The notes beneath the pieces were generated by a model. The model was not told where the DNA came from and did no database searches. It saw only the letters and a list, made by a program, of their open reading frames with translations. Of a stretch of DNA of 60,312 nt, positions 41,335-51,074 are shown one piece after another. The stretch spans positions 1 through 60,312 of the forward strand of contig JAFXZF010000020.1 of assembly GCA_017541365.1 (NCBI GenBank). Direction: 5' to 3'. A program made the position numbers and the translations under genes. Position 1 is the first letter of the stretch; the number at the start of each line of letters is the position of its first letter. This DNA is from Prevotella sp. (GTDB taxonomy: Bacteria > Bacteroidota > Bacteroidia > Bacteroidales > Bacteroidaceae).

Positions 41335-42849
41335 ATGGCAGACAGATTATTCATCTTTGACACCACCCTGAGGGATGGTGAACAGGTTCCAGGATGTCAG
41401 CTGAACACCGTTGAGAAGATTCAGGTGGCTAAGCAACTGGAACAGTTGGGAGTTGACGTCATAGAGGCTGGTTTCCCCATCAGTTCTCCTGGCGATTTCA
41501 ACTCAGTGATTGAAATATCAAAGGCCGTCACATGGCCAACGATCTGTGCCCTTACACGTGCCGTGGAAAAGGACATAGACTGTGCTGCCGAAGCCCTACA
41601 ATATGCCAAGCACAAGCGCATACACACTGGCATAGGTACTAGTCCTACGCACATTAAGTACAAGTTTAACAGTACCCCCGAGGAGATCATCGAGCGCGCT
41701 GTTGCAGCAGTGAAGTATGCCAAAAAGTATGTGGAGGATGTGGAGTTCTATGCAGAGGATGCAGGCCGTACGGACAATGAGTATCTGGCTCGCGTCATCG
41801 ACGCGGTGACCAAGGCTGGCGCTACGGTGTGCAACATCCCTGACACTACGGGCTTCCGCACCCCATACGAGTACGGCGAGAAAATTAAGTACCTCTACGA
41901 GCACGTCGATGCCTTCGCAGCAGGCAAGTCTATCCTCTCTACCCACTGCCACAACGACCTCGGCATGGCAACAGCCAATACCTGTGCAGGTGTGCTGAAC
42001 GGTGCACGTCAGGTGGAGGTTACCATTAATGGCATCGGTGAGCGTGCGGGCAACACCTCGCTCGAGGAGATAGCGATGATATTCAAGACCCACCCCGACC
42101 TTGGCATAGAGACAAATATCAATACACAGAAGATATGGCCCACCTCACGCATGGTGAGCACGCTTATGAATATGCCAGTGCAGCCCAACAAGGCTATCGT
42201 GGGCAAGAACGCCTTTGCACACTCGTCAGGCATACACCAGGATGGAGTACTTAAAAATACCTCCACCTACGAGATTATGGACCCCAAGGAGGTGGGTATC
42301 GACGAAAACTCTATCGTACTCACAGCACGCTCTGGACGTGCGGCACTGAAGCACCGCCTCTCTATCCTCGGCATAGAGATGGAGAGCCAGGAGCAGCTCG
42401 ACAAACTCTACAAGAAGTTCCTCGAGATGGCTGACAAGAAGAAGCAGCTGGGCGACGAAGACCTTCTCGTACTTGCTGGTGTGACATCTTCTACCGACAA
42501 CCTCGTACAGCTGGAGTCGCTGCAGGTGACATCAGGCAAGGGCGTCACGCCTATTGCGGCAATCAAGCTGAAGATAGCCAACGAAGTCTTTGAGGCTGCT
42601 GCTACGGGTAATGGTCCTGTGGATGCCTCAGTAAAGGCTCTCAAGCAGATCATACATCGTCAGATGGAGCTCAAGGAACTCACCATCCAGGCTATCAACA
42701 AGGGTTCTGACGACCTCTGTAAGGTTCACGTACAGGTAGAGCATGAGGGCGTGGTATATTACGGCTTTGGCTCTAATACCGACATTGTGACCGCCACCAT
42801 GGAGGCGTATATCGATTGTATCAACAAATTTAAGGTAGCGAAGCTGTAA
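41335..42849 (+). CDS. leuA: 2-isopropylmalate synthase
   Basis: Condenses acetyl-CoA with 2-oxoisovalerate, the first leucine step. It has 504 residues. TIM-barrel motifs are [16 protein letters not shown] (metal-binding Asp), [18 protein letters not shown] (metal-binding His pair) and [14 protein letters not shown]. The C-terminal LeuA dimer domain (~385-504) is the leucine-sensing part ([19 protein letters not shown]), so feedback control is expected. Confidence 0.95.
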   Translation: MADRLFIFDTTLRDGEQVPGCQLNTVEKIQVAKQLEQLGVDVIEAGFPISSPGDFNSVIEISKAVTWPTICALTRAVEKDIDCAAEALQYAKHKRIHTGIGTSPTHIKYKFNSTPEEIIERAVAAVKYAKKYVEDVEFYAEDAGRTDNEYLARVIDAVTKAGATVCNIPDTTGFRTPYEYGEKIKYLYEHVDAFAAGKSILSTHCHNDLGMATANTCAGVLNGARQVEVTINGIGERAGNTSLEEIAMIFKTHPDLGIETNINTQKIWPTSRMVSTLMNMPVQPNKAIVGKNAFAHSSGIHQDGVLKNTSTYEIMDPKEVGIDENSIVLTARSGRAALKHRLSILGIEMESQEQLDKLYKKFLEMADKKKQLGDEDLLVLAGVTSSTDNLVQLESLQVTSGKGVTPIAAIKLKIANEVFEAAATGNGPVDASVKALKQIIHRQMELKELTIQAINKGSDDLCKVHVQVEHEGVVYYGFGSNTDIVTATMEAYIDCINKFKVAKL

Positions 42850-42889
42850 ACCTTCTGACCTTTGAACTTTTATAACATTTGAACTTTCA

Positions 42890-44284
42890 ATGAATACATT
42901 ATTTGACAAAATCTGGGACGCCCACGTGGTACAGAACGTGGAAGACGGTCCCACACAGTTGTATATCGACCGCCTCTACGCCCACGAGGTAACGAGTCCG
43001 CAGGCTTTCGACACCCTGCGCGACAAGGGCATCAAGGTGTTCCGCCCTGACCACGTGGTGGCTATGCCTGACCACAACACCCCTTCCGACCAGCAGGAGC
43101 GCATCGACGACCCTGTAGGCCGCAAGCAGGTGGAGACACTGGCAAAGAACTGCGCCGAGTTTGGCATCAAGCACTTCGCTATGGGCACCAAGGACAACGG
43201 TATCATCCACGTAGTAGGTCCTGAGAAGGCACTCTCACTGCCAGGCATGACAATCGTCTGCGGTGACTCCCACACCTCTACCCACGGCGCCGTAGGAGCG
43301 CTCGCAATGGGTATAGGAACATCAGAGGTAGCACAGGTGCTCGCATCAGAGACCATTCTGCAGTCAAAGCCCAAGTCTATGCGCATCAATATAGAGGGTG
43401 AGCTGAAGCCAGGCGTGACAGCCAAGGACGTGGCACTCTACATCATGGCTCAGATGACCACCTCAGGCGCCACGGGCTACGTCGTGGAATATGCTGGTTC
43501 AACCATCAAGAATATGTCGATGGAAGGCCGTCTGACTCTCTCCAACCTCTCTATCGAGATGGGTTCACGAGCTGGTATCATAGCACCTGACGAGACCACC
43601 TTCGCCTACCTCAAAGGCAGGGAGTACGCTCCTAAGGGCTCAGAATGGGACAAGGCTGTGGAATACTGGAAGACCCTCAAGAGCGAGGATGACGCAGTAT
43701 TTGACAAGGAAGTGACATACCGCGCTGAGGACATAGCTCCACGTATCACCTACGGCACCAACCCCGGAGCAGGCATCGCCATCGACGGCACAGTGCCCAC
43801 ATACGACTCTGTATCAGCAGAGGAGAAGGCACAATTGGAGGCTCAGCTCAGCTACATGCAGTTTGAGCCTGGACAGAAGCTGGAGGGCACACCAGTCGAT
43901 TACTGTTTCCTCGGAGCATGTACCAACGGCCGCATAGAGGACTTCCGCGCCTTCGCCTCAATCGTGAAGGGTAAGAAGAAGGCTGACTCAGTAGTGGCAT
44001 GGCTGGTGCCAGGCTCATGGCTGGTACGTCAGCAGATTATCGACGAGGGCATAGACAAGATACTTGAGGAGGCTGGCTTCGAGCTGCGTCTGCCATCATG
44101 CTCCAGCTGTCTTGCGATGAACCCCGATAAGGTGCCTGCAGGCAAACTTTCTATATCTACCTCCAACCGCAACTTCGTAGGTCGTCAGGGACCTGGTGCA
44201 CGCACCATCCTTGCGTCACCCCTCACCGTGGCGGCTTCAGCTATAACAGGCAAGATTACCGACCCACGCACAATGATAGATTAA
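42890..44284 (+). CDS. leuC: 3-isopropylmalate dehydratase large subunit
   Basis: With LeuD it isomerises 2- to 3-isopropylmalate using a [4Fe-4S] cluster. It has 464 residues. Cluster cysteines lie in [13 protein letters not shown] and in [13 protein letters not shown]. Other aconitase-type blocks are present: [31 protein letters not shown] and [14 protein letters not shown]. Confidence 0.96.
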   Translation: MNTLFDKIWDAHVVQNVEDGPTQLYIDRLYAHEVTSPQAFDTLRDKGIKVFRPDHVVAMPDHNTPSDQQERIDDPVGRKQVETLAKNCAEFGIKHFAMGTKDNGIIHVVGPEKALSLPGMTIVCGDSHTSTHGAVGALAMGIGTSEVAQVLASETILQSKPKSMRINIEGELKPGVTAKDVALYIMAQMTTSGATGYVVEYAGSTIKNMSMEGRLTLSNLSIEMGSRAGIIAPDETTFAYLKGREYAPKGSEWDKAVEYWKTLKSEDDAVFDKEVTYRAEDIAPRITYGTNPGAGIAIDGTVPTYDSVSAEEKAQLEAQLSYMQFEPGQKLEGTPVDYCFLGACTNGRIEDFRAFASIVKGKKKADSVVAWLVPGSWLVRQQIIDEGIDKILEEAGFELRLPSCSSCLAMNPDKVPAGKLSISTSNRNFVGRQGPGARTILASPLTVAASAITGKITDPRTMID

Positions 44285-44286
44285 TA

Positions 44287-44307
44287 CTCTGAAATGTCAT
44301 TTCAGAG
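44287..44307. repeat. Palindromic hairpin CTCTGAAATG-T-CATTTCAGAG
   Basis: Perfect 10-bp stem, 1-nt loop, in the leuC-leuD gap; a co-varying sister of 10871-10891. Confidence 0.85.
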
Positions 44308-44324
44308 CCTAACAAAAACAAACC

Positions 44325-44939
44325 ATGGCTAAGGAAAAATTCAACATAATAAAGTCAACATGTCTGCCAATAAACATTGACAATTGTAACACCGACCTCA
44401 TCATTCCGGCACGATACTTGGCATCCACCACACGTGATCCAAAATTCTTTGGAGATGCCTTCATGCACGACCTGCGTTATGATGCCGACGGCAATCCAGT
44501 GGCAGACTTCGTAATGAATAAGCCTGAATTCTCTGAGACACCCCGTGAGGGCGTCCGTCAGATAATAGTTGGTGGCAAGAACTGGGGTTCTGGTTCTTCT
44601 CGCGAGCATGCTGCATGGGCTATCGCAGGATATGGAGTAAGGGTGGTTATCAGCAGTAGTTTTGCTGACATACACCGCAACAACCTCCTCAACTGCTTTG
44701 TGTTACCAGTCATAGTAACACCTGAGTTTCAGGCAGAGCTGTTCGCCTCAATAGAGAAAGACCCACAGACCCTCGTCACCGTTGACGTGCCTAACCAGAC
44801 CGTGACCAACGAGGCAACAGGTCACAGCGAGAAGTTTGACATCAACGGCTACAAGAAGTACTGCCTTGAAAATGCTCTCGACGACATCGACTTCCTCCTC
44901 AAGAATCAGGACAAGATTGTCGCTTGGGAAAATAAGTAA
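44325..44939 (+). CDS. leuD: 3-isopropylmalate dehydratase small subunit
   Basis: It has 204 residues and is the swivel domain partner of LeuC. Motifs are CNTDLIIPARYLAS, GGKNWGSGSSREHAAWAI and SSFADIHRNNLLNCFVLPV. The next gene follows after 12 nt. leuB (3-isopropylmalate dehydrogenase) is not in the window. Confidence 0.96.
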   Translation: MAKEKFNIIKSTCLPINIDNCNTDLIIPARYLASTTRDPKFFGDAFMHDLRYDADGNPVADFVMNKPEFSETPREGVRQIIVGGKNWGSGSSREHAAWAIAGYGVRVVISSSFADIHRNNLLNCFVLPVIVTPEFQAELFASIEKDPQTLVTVDVPNQTVTNEATGHSEKFDINGYKKYCLENALDDIDFLLKNQDKIVAWENK

Positions 44940-44951
44940 AGAATTAGGACA

Positions 44952-45185
44952 ATGATAATCGGCATCATCACAGGTATCCTTGCAGGCTTCATTGCCAGCA
45001 AGATAACCAATGGTAAGGGCAAGGGATGTCTCATCGACCTCCTCTTAGGTCTCGTAGGCGGTTTCGTAGGTGGCACGCTGTTTGGTCTCGTCGGCATTGG
45101 TCCAGCATACAACTGGCTCGGCGAACTTATCACCTCTGTATGCGGTGCGGTAGCAGTCCTCTGGCTGTGGAACAAACTGAAGTAA
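44952..45185 (+). CDS. GlsB/YeaQ/YmgE-family small membrane protein
   Basis: A 77-residue protein of three hydrophobic helices rich in glycine (IIGIITGILAGFIASKI, GCLIDLLLGLVGGFVGGTLF, LITSVCGAVAVLWLWNKL), typical of the YeaQ/transglycosylase-associated family. Members are often stress-induced and their biochemical role is unsettled. It sits where leuB is often found, but has no relation to leucine synthesis that I can see. Confidence 0.85.
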   Translation: MIIGIITGILAGFIASKITNGKGKGCLIDLLLGLVGGFVGGTLFGLVGIGPAYNWLGELITSVCGAVAVLWLWNKLK

Positions 45186-45217
45186 GTTCAGATTGTTTCT
45201 AAGGCACGAGAACATAT

Positions 45218-46015
45218 GTGATTGTTGTGGGGACAAAGAGAAATGACATAATACGATTGAGGACGCAGCGATTGCTGGACAGTAGAGCAGAACTGGCGAC
45301 ACTGCCTGATGGTAAGCTGCTCATCAATACTATCAATGCTTTCTCGTACAACAATGCGAAGAAGGATAGAGCCTTTGCTGAGGCGCTGGCAGGTGGCGAC
45401 GTACTGATACCTGATGGCATGAGCGTGGTGAAGGCGTGTCAGTGGCTCGGTAATGAGAATGCTCCTGCGGAACGTGTGGCAGGATGGGACCTCTTCGTGG
45501 CGGAGATGGCACGCCTGAATGAACTAAAGCCCCTTGAGACGACGATACACCATAAGCCGAGAAAGGTGATGTTTTTCGGCTCGAGCGACAGGGTGCTGGA
45601 GATGATAAGGGAACGCTGCAGCAAGGATTATCCTAACGTGGAGGTGGTGACGTACAGTCCGCCATACAAGGAGACGTTCACGGAGGAGGATAGCCGTGAG
45701 ATGGTGGGGGCGATAAATGATGCTGATCCTGACCTGCTATGGATAGGCATGACGGCTCCCAAACAGGAGAAATGGACATGGGAGCACTGGAGGGAGTTGA
45801 ACGTGCACTGCCACGTGGGTACAATAGGGGCTGTCTTTGACTTCTATGCGGGTACGACGAAGAGGGCACCGTTGTGGTGGCAACAGCATGGCATAGAGTG
45901 GCTGTACAGACTGATAAAGGAACCTCGCCGCATGTGGCGCAGATATATCATAGGCAATGTGGAGTTTGTGATGTATATGATAGGAGAGAGGGTTCGAGGT
46001 GTTAAAAAAACATAA
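45218..46015 (+). CDS. WecG/TagA/CpsF-family glycosyltransferase
   Basis: It has 265 residues starting at GTG 45218. Family GT26 blocks are LLINTINAFSYNNAKKD, LIPDGMSVVKACQWLG (the DGxxVV acidic site), VMFFGSSDRVLEM, NDADPDLLWIGMTAPKQEKW and HVGTIGAVFDFYAGTTKRAP. Relatives transfer N-acetylmannosaminuronate or a similar sugar onto a lipid-linked acceptor at the inner membrane. It is 32 nt after the YeaQ gene. Confidence 0.92.
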   Translation: MIVVGTKRNDIIRLRTQRLLDSRAELATLPDGKLLINTINAFSYNNAKKDRAFAEALAGGDVLIPDGMSVVKACQWLGNENAPAERVAGWDLFVAEMARLNELKPLETTIHHKPRKVMFFGSSDRVLEMIRERCSKDYPNVEVVTYSPPYKETFTEEDSREMVGAINDADPDLLWIGMTAPKQEKWTWEHWRELNVHCHVGTIGAVFDFYAGTTKRAPLWWQQHGIEWLYRLIKEPRRMWRRYIIGNVEFVMYMIGERVRGVKKT

Positions 46016-46038
46016 TTAACAACTTGTGGAACTCAATC

Positions 46039-46066
46039 TTTCAATTTTCGTTTTTCAATTCTCAAT
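46039..46066. repeat. Heptamer array (TTTCAAT), 4 units
   Basis: TTTCAAT, TTTCGTT, TTTCAAT, TCTCAAT, ending 9 nt before the rplU -7 box. Confidence 0.8.
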
Positions 46067-46075
46067 TAATTTTCG

Positions 46076-46083
46076 TACCTTTG
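46076..46083 (+). promoter_or_regulatory. -7 element of rplU-rpmA
   Basis: TACCTTTG; the -33 region is occupied by heptamers. Confidence 0.7.
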
Positions 46084-46089
46084 CAGCCG

Positions 46090-46196
46090 ATTTTGTCCGT
46101 CATGGGCTCGAGTAAGTGCCGGCCGTAAGCAGTGATGCTATGCTAAGTGATGCCAGCCGCCCAGCGGAGGTAACCCAGTTTTACAATAAAAAAAGC
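46090..46196 (+). promoter_or_regulatory. ~107-nt leader of rplU
   Basis: A GC-rich untranslated leader in an AT-rich gap, with AGTGATGC twice (about 46131 and 46144) and possible stems GGC/GCC. The position suggests an autoregulatory ribosomal-protein leader; this is inference. Confidence 0.4.
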
Positions 46197-46514
46197 ATGT
46201 ACGCAATTGTAGAAATTCAGGGTCAGCAGTTTAAGGCAGAGGAAGGCAAGAAGCTCTTCGTACACCACATGAACGACGTGGAAGAGGGCCAGGCTGTTGA
46301 GTTTGACAAGGTACTGCTCGTTGACAATGACGGCGCAGTGACAGTAGGCGCACCAACAGTAAGCGGTGCAAAAGTAGTTTGTGAAGTAGTGAACCCACTC
46401 GTAAAGGGCGACAAGGTCATCGTATTCAAGATGAAGCGTCGTAAGGACGAGCGCAAGCGCAACGGTTTCCGTGCTCAGTTCACTGAATTAGTAATCAAAT
46501 CAGTAGTAGCTTAA
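46197..46514 (+). CDS. rplU: 50S ribosomal protein L21
   Basis: Start ATG 46197 ([20 protein letters not shown]), 105 residues; the open frame upstream is leader. Family blocks are [27 protein letters not shown] and [20 protein letters not shown]. It binds 23S rRNA. Followed by rpmA after 20 nt, the universal order. Confidence 0.97.
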   Translation: MYAIVEIQGQQFKAEEGKKLFVHHMNDVEEGQAVEFDKVLLVDNDGAVTVGAPTVSGAKVVCEVVNPLVKGDKVIVFKMKRRKDERKRNGFRAQFTELVIKSVVA

Positions 46515-46534
46515 AACCAAAGGAGGACTAAGAA

Positions 46535-46798
46535 ATGGCACATAAGAAAGGTGTAGGTAGTTCTAAGAACGGACGTGAATCAGCTTCACAGCGACTTGGT
46601 ATTAAGATTTTCGGTGGTCAGCAGGTTGTAGCAGGCAACATCATCGTTCGCCAGCGTGGCAACAAGCACTTCCCTGGTGCTGGCGTAGCACAGGGTAAGG
46701 ATGACACACTGTATGCTCTCGTAGATGGTACTGTAAACTTCCACAAGGGAAAGTACGACAAGAGCGTGGTGTCAGTGATACCTGCAGCAGAGGCTTAA
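46535..46798 (+). CDS. rpmA: 50S ribosomal protein L27
   Basis: It has 87 residues. The N-terminus [20 protein letters not shown] has the standard tail reaching the peptidyl-transferase centre, with no Firmicute-type cleaved leader. [20 protein letters not shown] is intact. A strong terminator follows. Confidence 0.97.
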   Translation: MAHKKGVGSSKNGRESASQRLGIKIFGGQQVVAGNIIVRQRGNKHFPGAGVAQGKDDTLYALVDGTVNFHKGKYDKSVVSVIPAAEA

Positions 46799-46888
46799 GG
46801 ATATAGTCTATGCCTACAAAGTCCACGAAGCTCCAAACACTTCAATGACTTAAAACTTACAAAAACAAAACAACTTATTCCAAACAAT

Positions 46889-46926
46889 AAAAGGGCGTCA
46901 CCAAATGGTGACAGCCCTTTTTTTAG
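46889..46926 (+). terminator. Intrinsic terminator of rplU-rpmA
   Basis: AAAGGGC/GCCCTTT and TCACC/GGTGA, then TTTTTTT. Confidence 0.85.
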
Positions 46927-46934
46927 TTGACAAG

Positions 46935-47495
46935 TTAACGAGTTAACTTATTAAACATCATGCCCTCGCGGAGTGCTGTGGCCTGCTCGCCATATCCGAG
47001 CATGTCGAGGATAGCATAGGAGTAGGGCAGGGTAGCAGCGGGTCCGCAACCTGTTATCACGTTGCCATCGACGGTGTAGATGTCGGCAGTGTATTCTGCT
47101 CCTGTCATCTGCTCTTCAAAACCTGGATAGCATGTAGCCTTCTTGCCCTCGAGAATACCGAGACCGCCCAGCACGAGTGGCGCAGCACAGATGGCGCCGA
47201 CCTTGCCGCCCTTCTGCCACTGCTGGAGCATGGCATGGCGCACCCCGTCATGGTCATTGAGATTGGTGGCGCCGGGCAGTCCGCCAGGGAGCAACAGCAT
47301 GTCGGCATCGCTAAGGTCTGCCTCCTCTATGGTGGTGTCGCAGAGCATGATGACGCCATGTGACATGGTGACCTCACGAGAACCCGTGATGCTGACAGTG
47401 GTGATGTCAACGCCAGCCCTTCTCAGTACATCGACAACGGTGAGAGCTTCTATCTCTTCGGAGCCGTTGGCTATAAATTCATAAACTTTTGCCAT
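46935..47495 (-). CDS. DJ-1/PfpI-family protein
   Basis: It has 186 residues of DJ-1 fold. The nucleophile elbow is GAIC103AAP with the partner Glu in NGSEEIEAL (E13 or E14). LLLPGGLPGATNL is the family signature. It is closest in pattern to YajL/ThiJ, linked to oxidative or glyoxal stress. The precise activity is not set. It is transcribed away from nadK. Confidence 0.92.
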   Translation of the reverse strand: MAKVYEFIANGSEEIEALTVVDVLRRAGVDITTVSITGSREVTMSHGVIMLCDTTIEEADLSDADMLLLPGGLPGATNLNDHDGVRHAMLQQWQKGGKVGAICAAPLVLGGLGILEGKKATCYPGFEEQMTGAEYTADIYTVDGNVITGCGPAATLPYSYAILDMLGYGEQATALREGMMFNKLTR

Positions 47496-47557
47496 GTTTT
47501 TTTGTCTGTTTAGCTAAAAAACTTATACTTTATTCTTTATACTTTATTTTTTTTATG

Positions 47558-47600
47558 TAATTTTGTATGCAAATATACTAAATGTTTGTGAAACCGCAAA
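47558..47600. promoter_or_regulatory. Overlapping divergent promoters of the DJ-1 gene and nadK
   Basis: Minus strand: TTTG (47597-47600), 19 nt, TATATTTG (47570-47577). Plus strand: TAATTTTG (47558-47565). The two -7 boxes are 4 nt apart, so the polymerases should exclude each other. Confidence 0.75.
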
Positions 47601-47640
47601 CGTATTGCGGTAAAAAATAATAATTCCAGCATAGATATAC

Positions 47641-48531
47641 ATGAATAACGAGAAATTGCGTTTCGCCATCTTTGGTAATGAGTATCAGGCAAAGAAGTCG
47701 CAGGCTATACAGAAAATCGTCGCCATACTGCAGCAACACGAGGCGGAGATACTGATGGACAAGCCATTCTATGACTTTGTCACCGAGGGACAGCATATAG
47801 CGATTAAGGTCGATGGGGTGTTTGAGGATGGTGACTTTGATGCTGACTTCGCCATCTCAATGGGTGGCGACGGCACATTGCTTAAGACTGCTGCGAGGGT
47901 GAGCGACAAGGGCACTCCCGTGATAGGTGTCAATATAGGCAGACTGGGATTTCTCGCTGATGTAAACCCATCGGAGATAGAGAGTGCCATAGCGGCGATA
48001 TACGAGGGTGGATATGACGTGCAGGAGCATGAGGTGATAAAGATAGAGACTGATGGCAGTGACGACATGGTGAAGGGTTCGCCATACGCCCTCAACGACA
48101 TAGCGGTGCTGAAGCGTGACTTGGCATCGATGATATCAGTGAGGGTCAACGTGAATGGCGAGTACCTCATGACCTACCAGGCTGACGGTCTGATAGTGAC
48201 CACGCCGACGGGTTCGACGGCATACAGCCTATCTAACGGCGGACCTATCATAACACCAGGCACGGGTACGCTGTGTATCACTGCTGTGGCACCACACAGT
48301 CTTAATGTGCGTCCTATCATACTGCCCGATACGGCAGTGATAACGATGAAGGTGGAGAGCCGCAGCCACAACTTCCTGGCAGCGGTGGACGGACGCAGCA
48401 CCAGTCTCGACGAGAACACGGTGGTGAAGATAAGCAAGGCTCCGTATGCTGCACGTATAGTACGTTTCAACGAGCACAGATATTTCTCTACCCTGCGCGA
48501 AAAGATGATGTGGGGCATGGATCAGCGATGA
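47641..48531 (+). CDS. nadK: NAD kinase
   Basis: ATP-dependent phosphorylation of NAD to NADP. It has 296 residues. Motifs are SMGGDGTLLKTA (catalytic Asp), NIGRLGFLADV and TTPTGSTAYSLSNGGPI. Its TGA overlaps the ABC exporter ATG (ATGA). Confidence 0.96.
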   Translation: MNNEKLRFAIFGNEYQAKKSQAIQKIVAILQQHEAEILMDKPFYDFVTEGQHIAIKVDGVFEDGDFDADFAISMGGDGTLLKTAARVSDKGTPVIGVNIGRLGFLADVNPSEIESAIAAIYEGGYDVQEHEVIKIETDGSDDMVKGSPYALNDIAVLKRDLASMISVRVNVNGEYLMTYQADGLIVTTPTGSTAYSLSNGGPIITPGTGTLCITAVAPHSLNVRPIILPDTAVITMKVESRSHNFLAAVDGRSTSLDENTVVKISKAPYAARIVRFNEHRYFSTLREKMMWGMDQR

Positions 48532-50210
48532 GACTGCCCAATAAGACATATCCGACAAAGACCATCGTGAAGTGGCTGTGGCAGTCGTCGAGCGACAACC
48601 GCTTGCAGGCGATACTCAACACGGTGATAGGACTGCTACAGGTGGTGGTGAGCCTCGCCTCGGTATGGGCGGTGCAGAGAGCCATTGACATCGCCTCACA
48701 CGACAGGGGCGGCAGCGTCATAACAGCAGTAGTGGTGATGGCATGTCTGGTGATATGTGGCTTTGCCCTCAACATCGCCTCAGTGTGGGTACGCAATATA
48801 CTGGGTATAAAGGCGCAAAATCGTATGCAGCGACGCATGCTCGGCAGAATACTGCACTCTGAGTGGCAGGGACGCGACTCGATGCACAGTGGCGATGTGC
48901 TGAACCGCCTGGAACAAGATGTCAACAACGTGGTAACCTTTGTTGCCGAGACACTGCCCAATGCCGTTTCAGTCGTGGCACTGTTCCTTGGAGCATTCGT
49001 ATATCTCTTTACCATGGACCACATGCTGGCGATGATAATCGTGGTGATGTTCCCATTATTCCTTGTGCTCAGCAAGATATACATGGGTAGGATGCGAAAG
49101 CTGACACGCGAGGTGCGTGAGTCGGACAGCATAGTGCAGAGCATACTGCAGGAGTCGGTGCAAAACCGTATATTGGTGAAAACGCTCGAGAGCGAGGACG
49201 AGATAGTGGACCGTCTGGGCGACCAGCACAGCATACTGCGACAGAAGGTGGTGAGAAAGACGCGTTTCTCAATATTGTCTAACCTCATCGTCAACGTGGG
49301 ATTTGCATCGGGCTACTTGGTAGCATTCGGATGGAGCGCACTGCGACTGTCGGCAGGTTCGCTGTCGTATGGCGGCATGACGGCATTTCTACAGTTGGTC
49401 AACAAGATACAAAATCCTGCCCGTAACCTGTCACGACTCGTGCCACAGTTCGTATCCGTCTTTACCGCTGCAGAACGTCTGATGCTCTTTGAGGATATAC
49501 CACTTGAGAGGAAGGGTGAGCCGCAGGAATTGAAAAGCCCTTGCGGAGTGCTGGTACACGATGTCACCTTTGCCTATGCCGACGAGCCGGACAAGAAGAT
49601 TGTGGATCATCTGACATTTGACTTCAAACCAGGCACATGTACTGCCATAGTAGGTGAGACGGGTGCTGGCAAGACCACGCTGTTGCGCATGATACTGGCA
49701 TTGATACGCCCTGACAGTGGCTTTGTGTATATGTATGACGCCCATGAGAGAATCGTCGCATCACCACTGACCCGCTGCAATATCACATATGTGCCACAGG
49801 GCAACACGATGCTGAGTGGTACGATACGCGACAACCTGCTGTTGGGCAATGTCGATGCTACGGACGAGGAGATGTATGCAGCTCTCGATGAGGCGTGTGC
49901 CGACTTCGTACGCGAACTACCTGACGGCCTCGATACCGAGATGTCGGAGCAGGGCGTGGGACTGAGTGAGGGACAGGCGCAGAGAGTATGTATAGCAAGG
50001 GCACTGCTGCGTAACAGTCCGCTGATGATACTCGACGAGGCAACAAGTGCTCTCGACCCTGAGACGGAGAAGAAACTACTCAACAATATACTCGAAGAGC
50101 GCTCACATACGGTGATATTCATAACACACCGCCCTGTGGTGCTCAACTACTGCGATGCCTCACTCAACATGGAGAGGCTGCGTAGTGCACAATTCACAGT
50201 TCATAGTTGA
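48528..50210 (+). CDS. ABC exporter, fused permease and ATPase
   Basis: It has 560 residues from ATG 48528 (MRLPNKTYPTKTIVKWLWQS). The N-terminal six-helix export domain (about 20-310) is followed by an ATPase: Walker A IVGETGAGKTTLLRMI, Q-loop VPQGNTMLSGTIRDNLLLG, signature LSEGQAQRVCIAR and Walker B PLMILDEATSALD. A lipid or peptide exporter (MsbA-like type IV fold); substrate unknown. The C-terminal residues TVHS and the stop are encoded by a heptamer tract. Confidence 0.92.
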   Translation: MRLPNKTYPTKTIVKWLWQSSSDNRLQAILNTVIGLLQVVVSLASVWAVQRAIDIASHDRGGSVITAVVVMACLVICGFALNIASVWVRNILGIKAQNRMQRRMLGRILHSEWQGRDSMHSGDVLNRLEQDVNNVVTFVAETLPNAVSVVALFLGAFVYLFTMDHMLAMIIVVMFPLFLVLSKIYMGRMRKLTREVRESDSIVQSILQESVQNRILVKTLESEDEIVDRLGDQHSILRQKVVRKTRFSILSNLIVNVGFASGYLVAFGWSALRLSAGSLSYGGMTAFLQLVNKIQNPARNLSRLVPQFVSVFTAAERLMLFEDIPLERKGEPQELKSPCGVLVHDVTFAYADEPDKKIVDHLTFDFKPGTCTAIVGETGAGKTTLLRMILALIRPDSGFVYMYDAHERIVASPLTRCNITYVPQGNTMLSGTIRDNLLLGNVDATDEEMYAALDEACADFVRELPDGLDTEMSEQGVGLSEGQAQRVCIARALLRNSPLMILDEATSALDPETEKKLLNNILEERSHTVIFITHRPVVLNYCDASLNMERLRSAQFTVHS

Positions 50211-50213
50211 TAA
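50193..50213. repeat. Heptamer array at a stop/start junction, 3 units
   Basis: TTCACAG, TTCATAG, TTGATAA; it holds the ABC exporter stop (50208-50210) and abuts the next ATG (50213). Confidence 0.75.
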
Positions 50214-51058
50214 TGAGAAAAGGCATTCTAATATTTATGGCTGTCATAGTTATGACAGTGCTGTTCTCCACAGGATGTACGGAGAAGAATAGTGGAGGTA
50301 GCGACTCGCTGATGGCCGATACCCTGTTGGCCGATACTGTTGACTCTATATCAAAGGTGGTAGATAGTACACCTATGCCGAGTGCTGCCGATGAACTGTT
50401 TGACGACTTCTTCTTTAACTTTGCAGGAAGCCGTAAGGTGCAGTTGAGCCGCATAGTATTTCCCCTCACAAAGATGGAGAATGGCAAGAGCAGCGTCATC
50501 AGCAAGGATAAATGGCAGGTGGAGCATTACTTTATGAAGCAAGGTTACTACACGTTGATATTTGACAACAAGAAGCAACTTAGCATCATGAAGGACACCA
50601 CGGTCAACGAGGCGACGGTGGAGAGAGTTTCCACGGCAAAGGGTAAGGTGACACAGTGGCATTTTGAGAGAGTCAGAGGACTGTGGAAGCTATGCAGTAT
50701 CAGCGTGATACCGCTGAAACAGCATCCTGATGCTGCCTTCCTTATGTTTTACAACAGATTTGCTACCGACCAACAGTTTCAGCAGTCATCACTCACGGAG
50801 TATGTCACTTTTACGGGTCCTGACCCAGAGGATGACTTCTCGACTATGACAGGCGAGATAATGCCTGAGCAGTGGCCTATGTTTGCACCTTGGATGCCGT
50901 CAGGCACCATATATAATATAGTATATGGCAAGCAGACAGCCCATGTTGCATCGAACGTGCGATATTTTCTCGTGAGAGGTATCGCCAACGGCTTGCAGAC
51001 CGACATGATGTTTGTAAGGCAAGGGGGTAAGTGGAGACTGAAGAAAGTGGAAACATAA
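50213..51058 (+). CDS. DUF4348 family lipoprotein
   Basis: Start ATG 50213, 281 residues. The signal RKGILIFMAVIVMTVLFSTGC carries a lipobox with the lipidated Cys near 22. A Ser/Asp/Thr-rich linker leads to the conserved domain (DELFDDFFFNFAGSRKVQLS, FERVRGLWKLCSI, ending in FVRQGGKWRLKKVE). Function is unknown; it is expected to be attached to the outer membrane. It lies between the exporter and murB, in a run of cell-envelope genes. Confidence 0.85.
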   Translation: MRKGILIFMAVIVMTVLFSTGCTEKNSGGSDSLMADTLLADTVDSISKVVDSTPMPSAADELFDDFFFNFAGSRKVQLSRIVFPLTKMENGKSSVISKDKWQVEHYFMKQGYYTLIFDNKKQLSIMKDTTVNEATVERVSTAKGKVTQWHFERVRGLWKLCSISVIPLKQHPDAAFLMFYNRFATDQQFQQSSLTEYVTFTGPDPEDDFSTMTGEIMPEQWPMFAPWMPSGTIYNIVYGKQTAHVASNVRYFLVRGIANGLQTDMMFVRQGGKWRLKKVET

Positions 51059-51074
51059 AAAATGCATTAACCAT

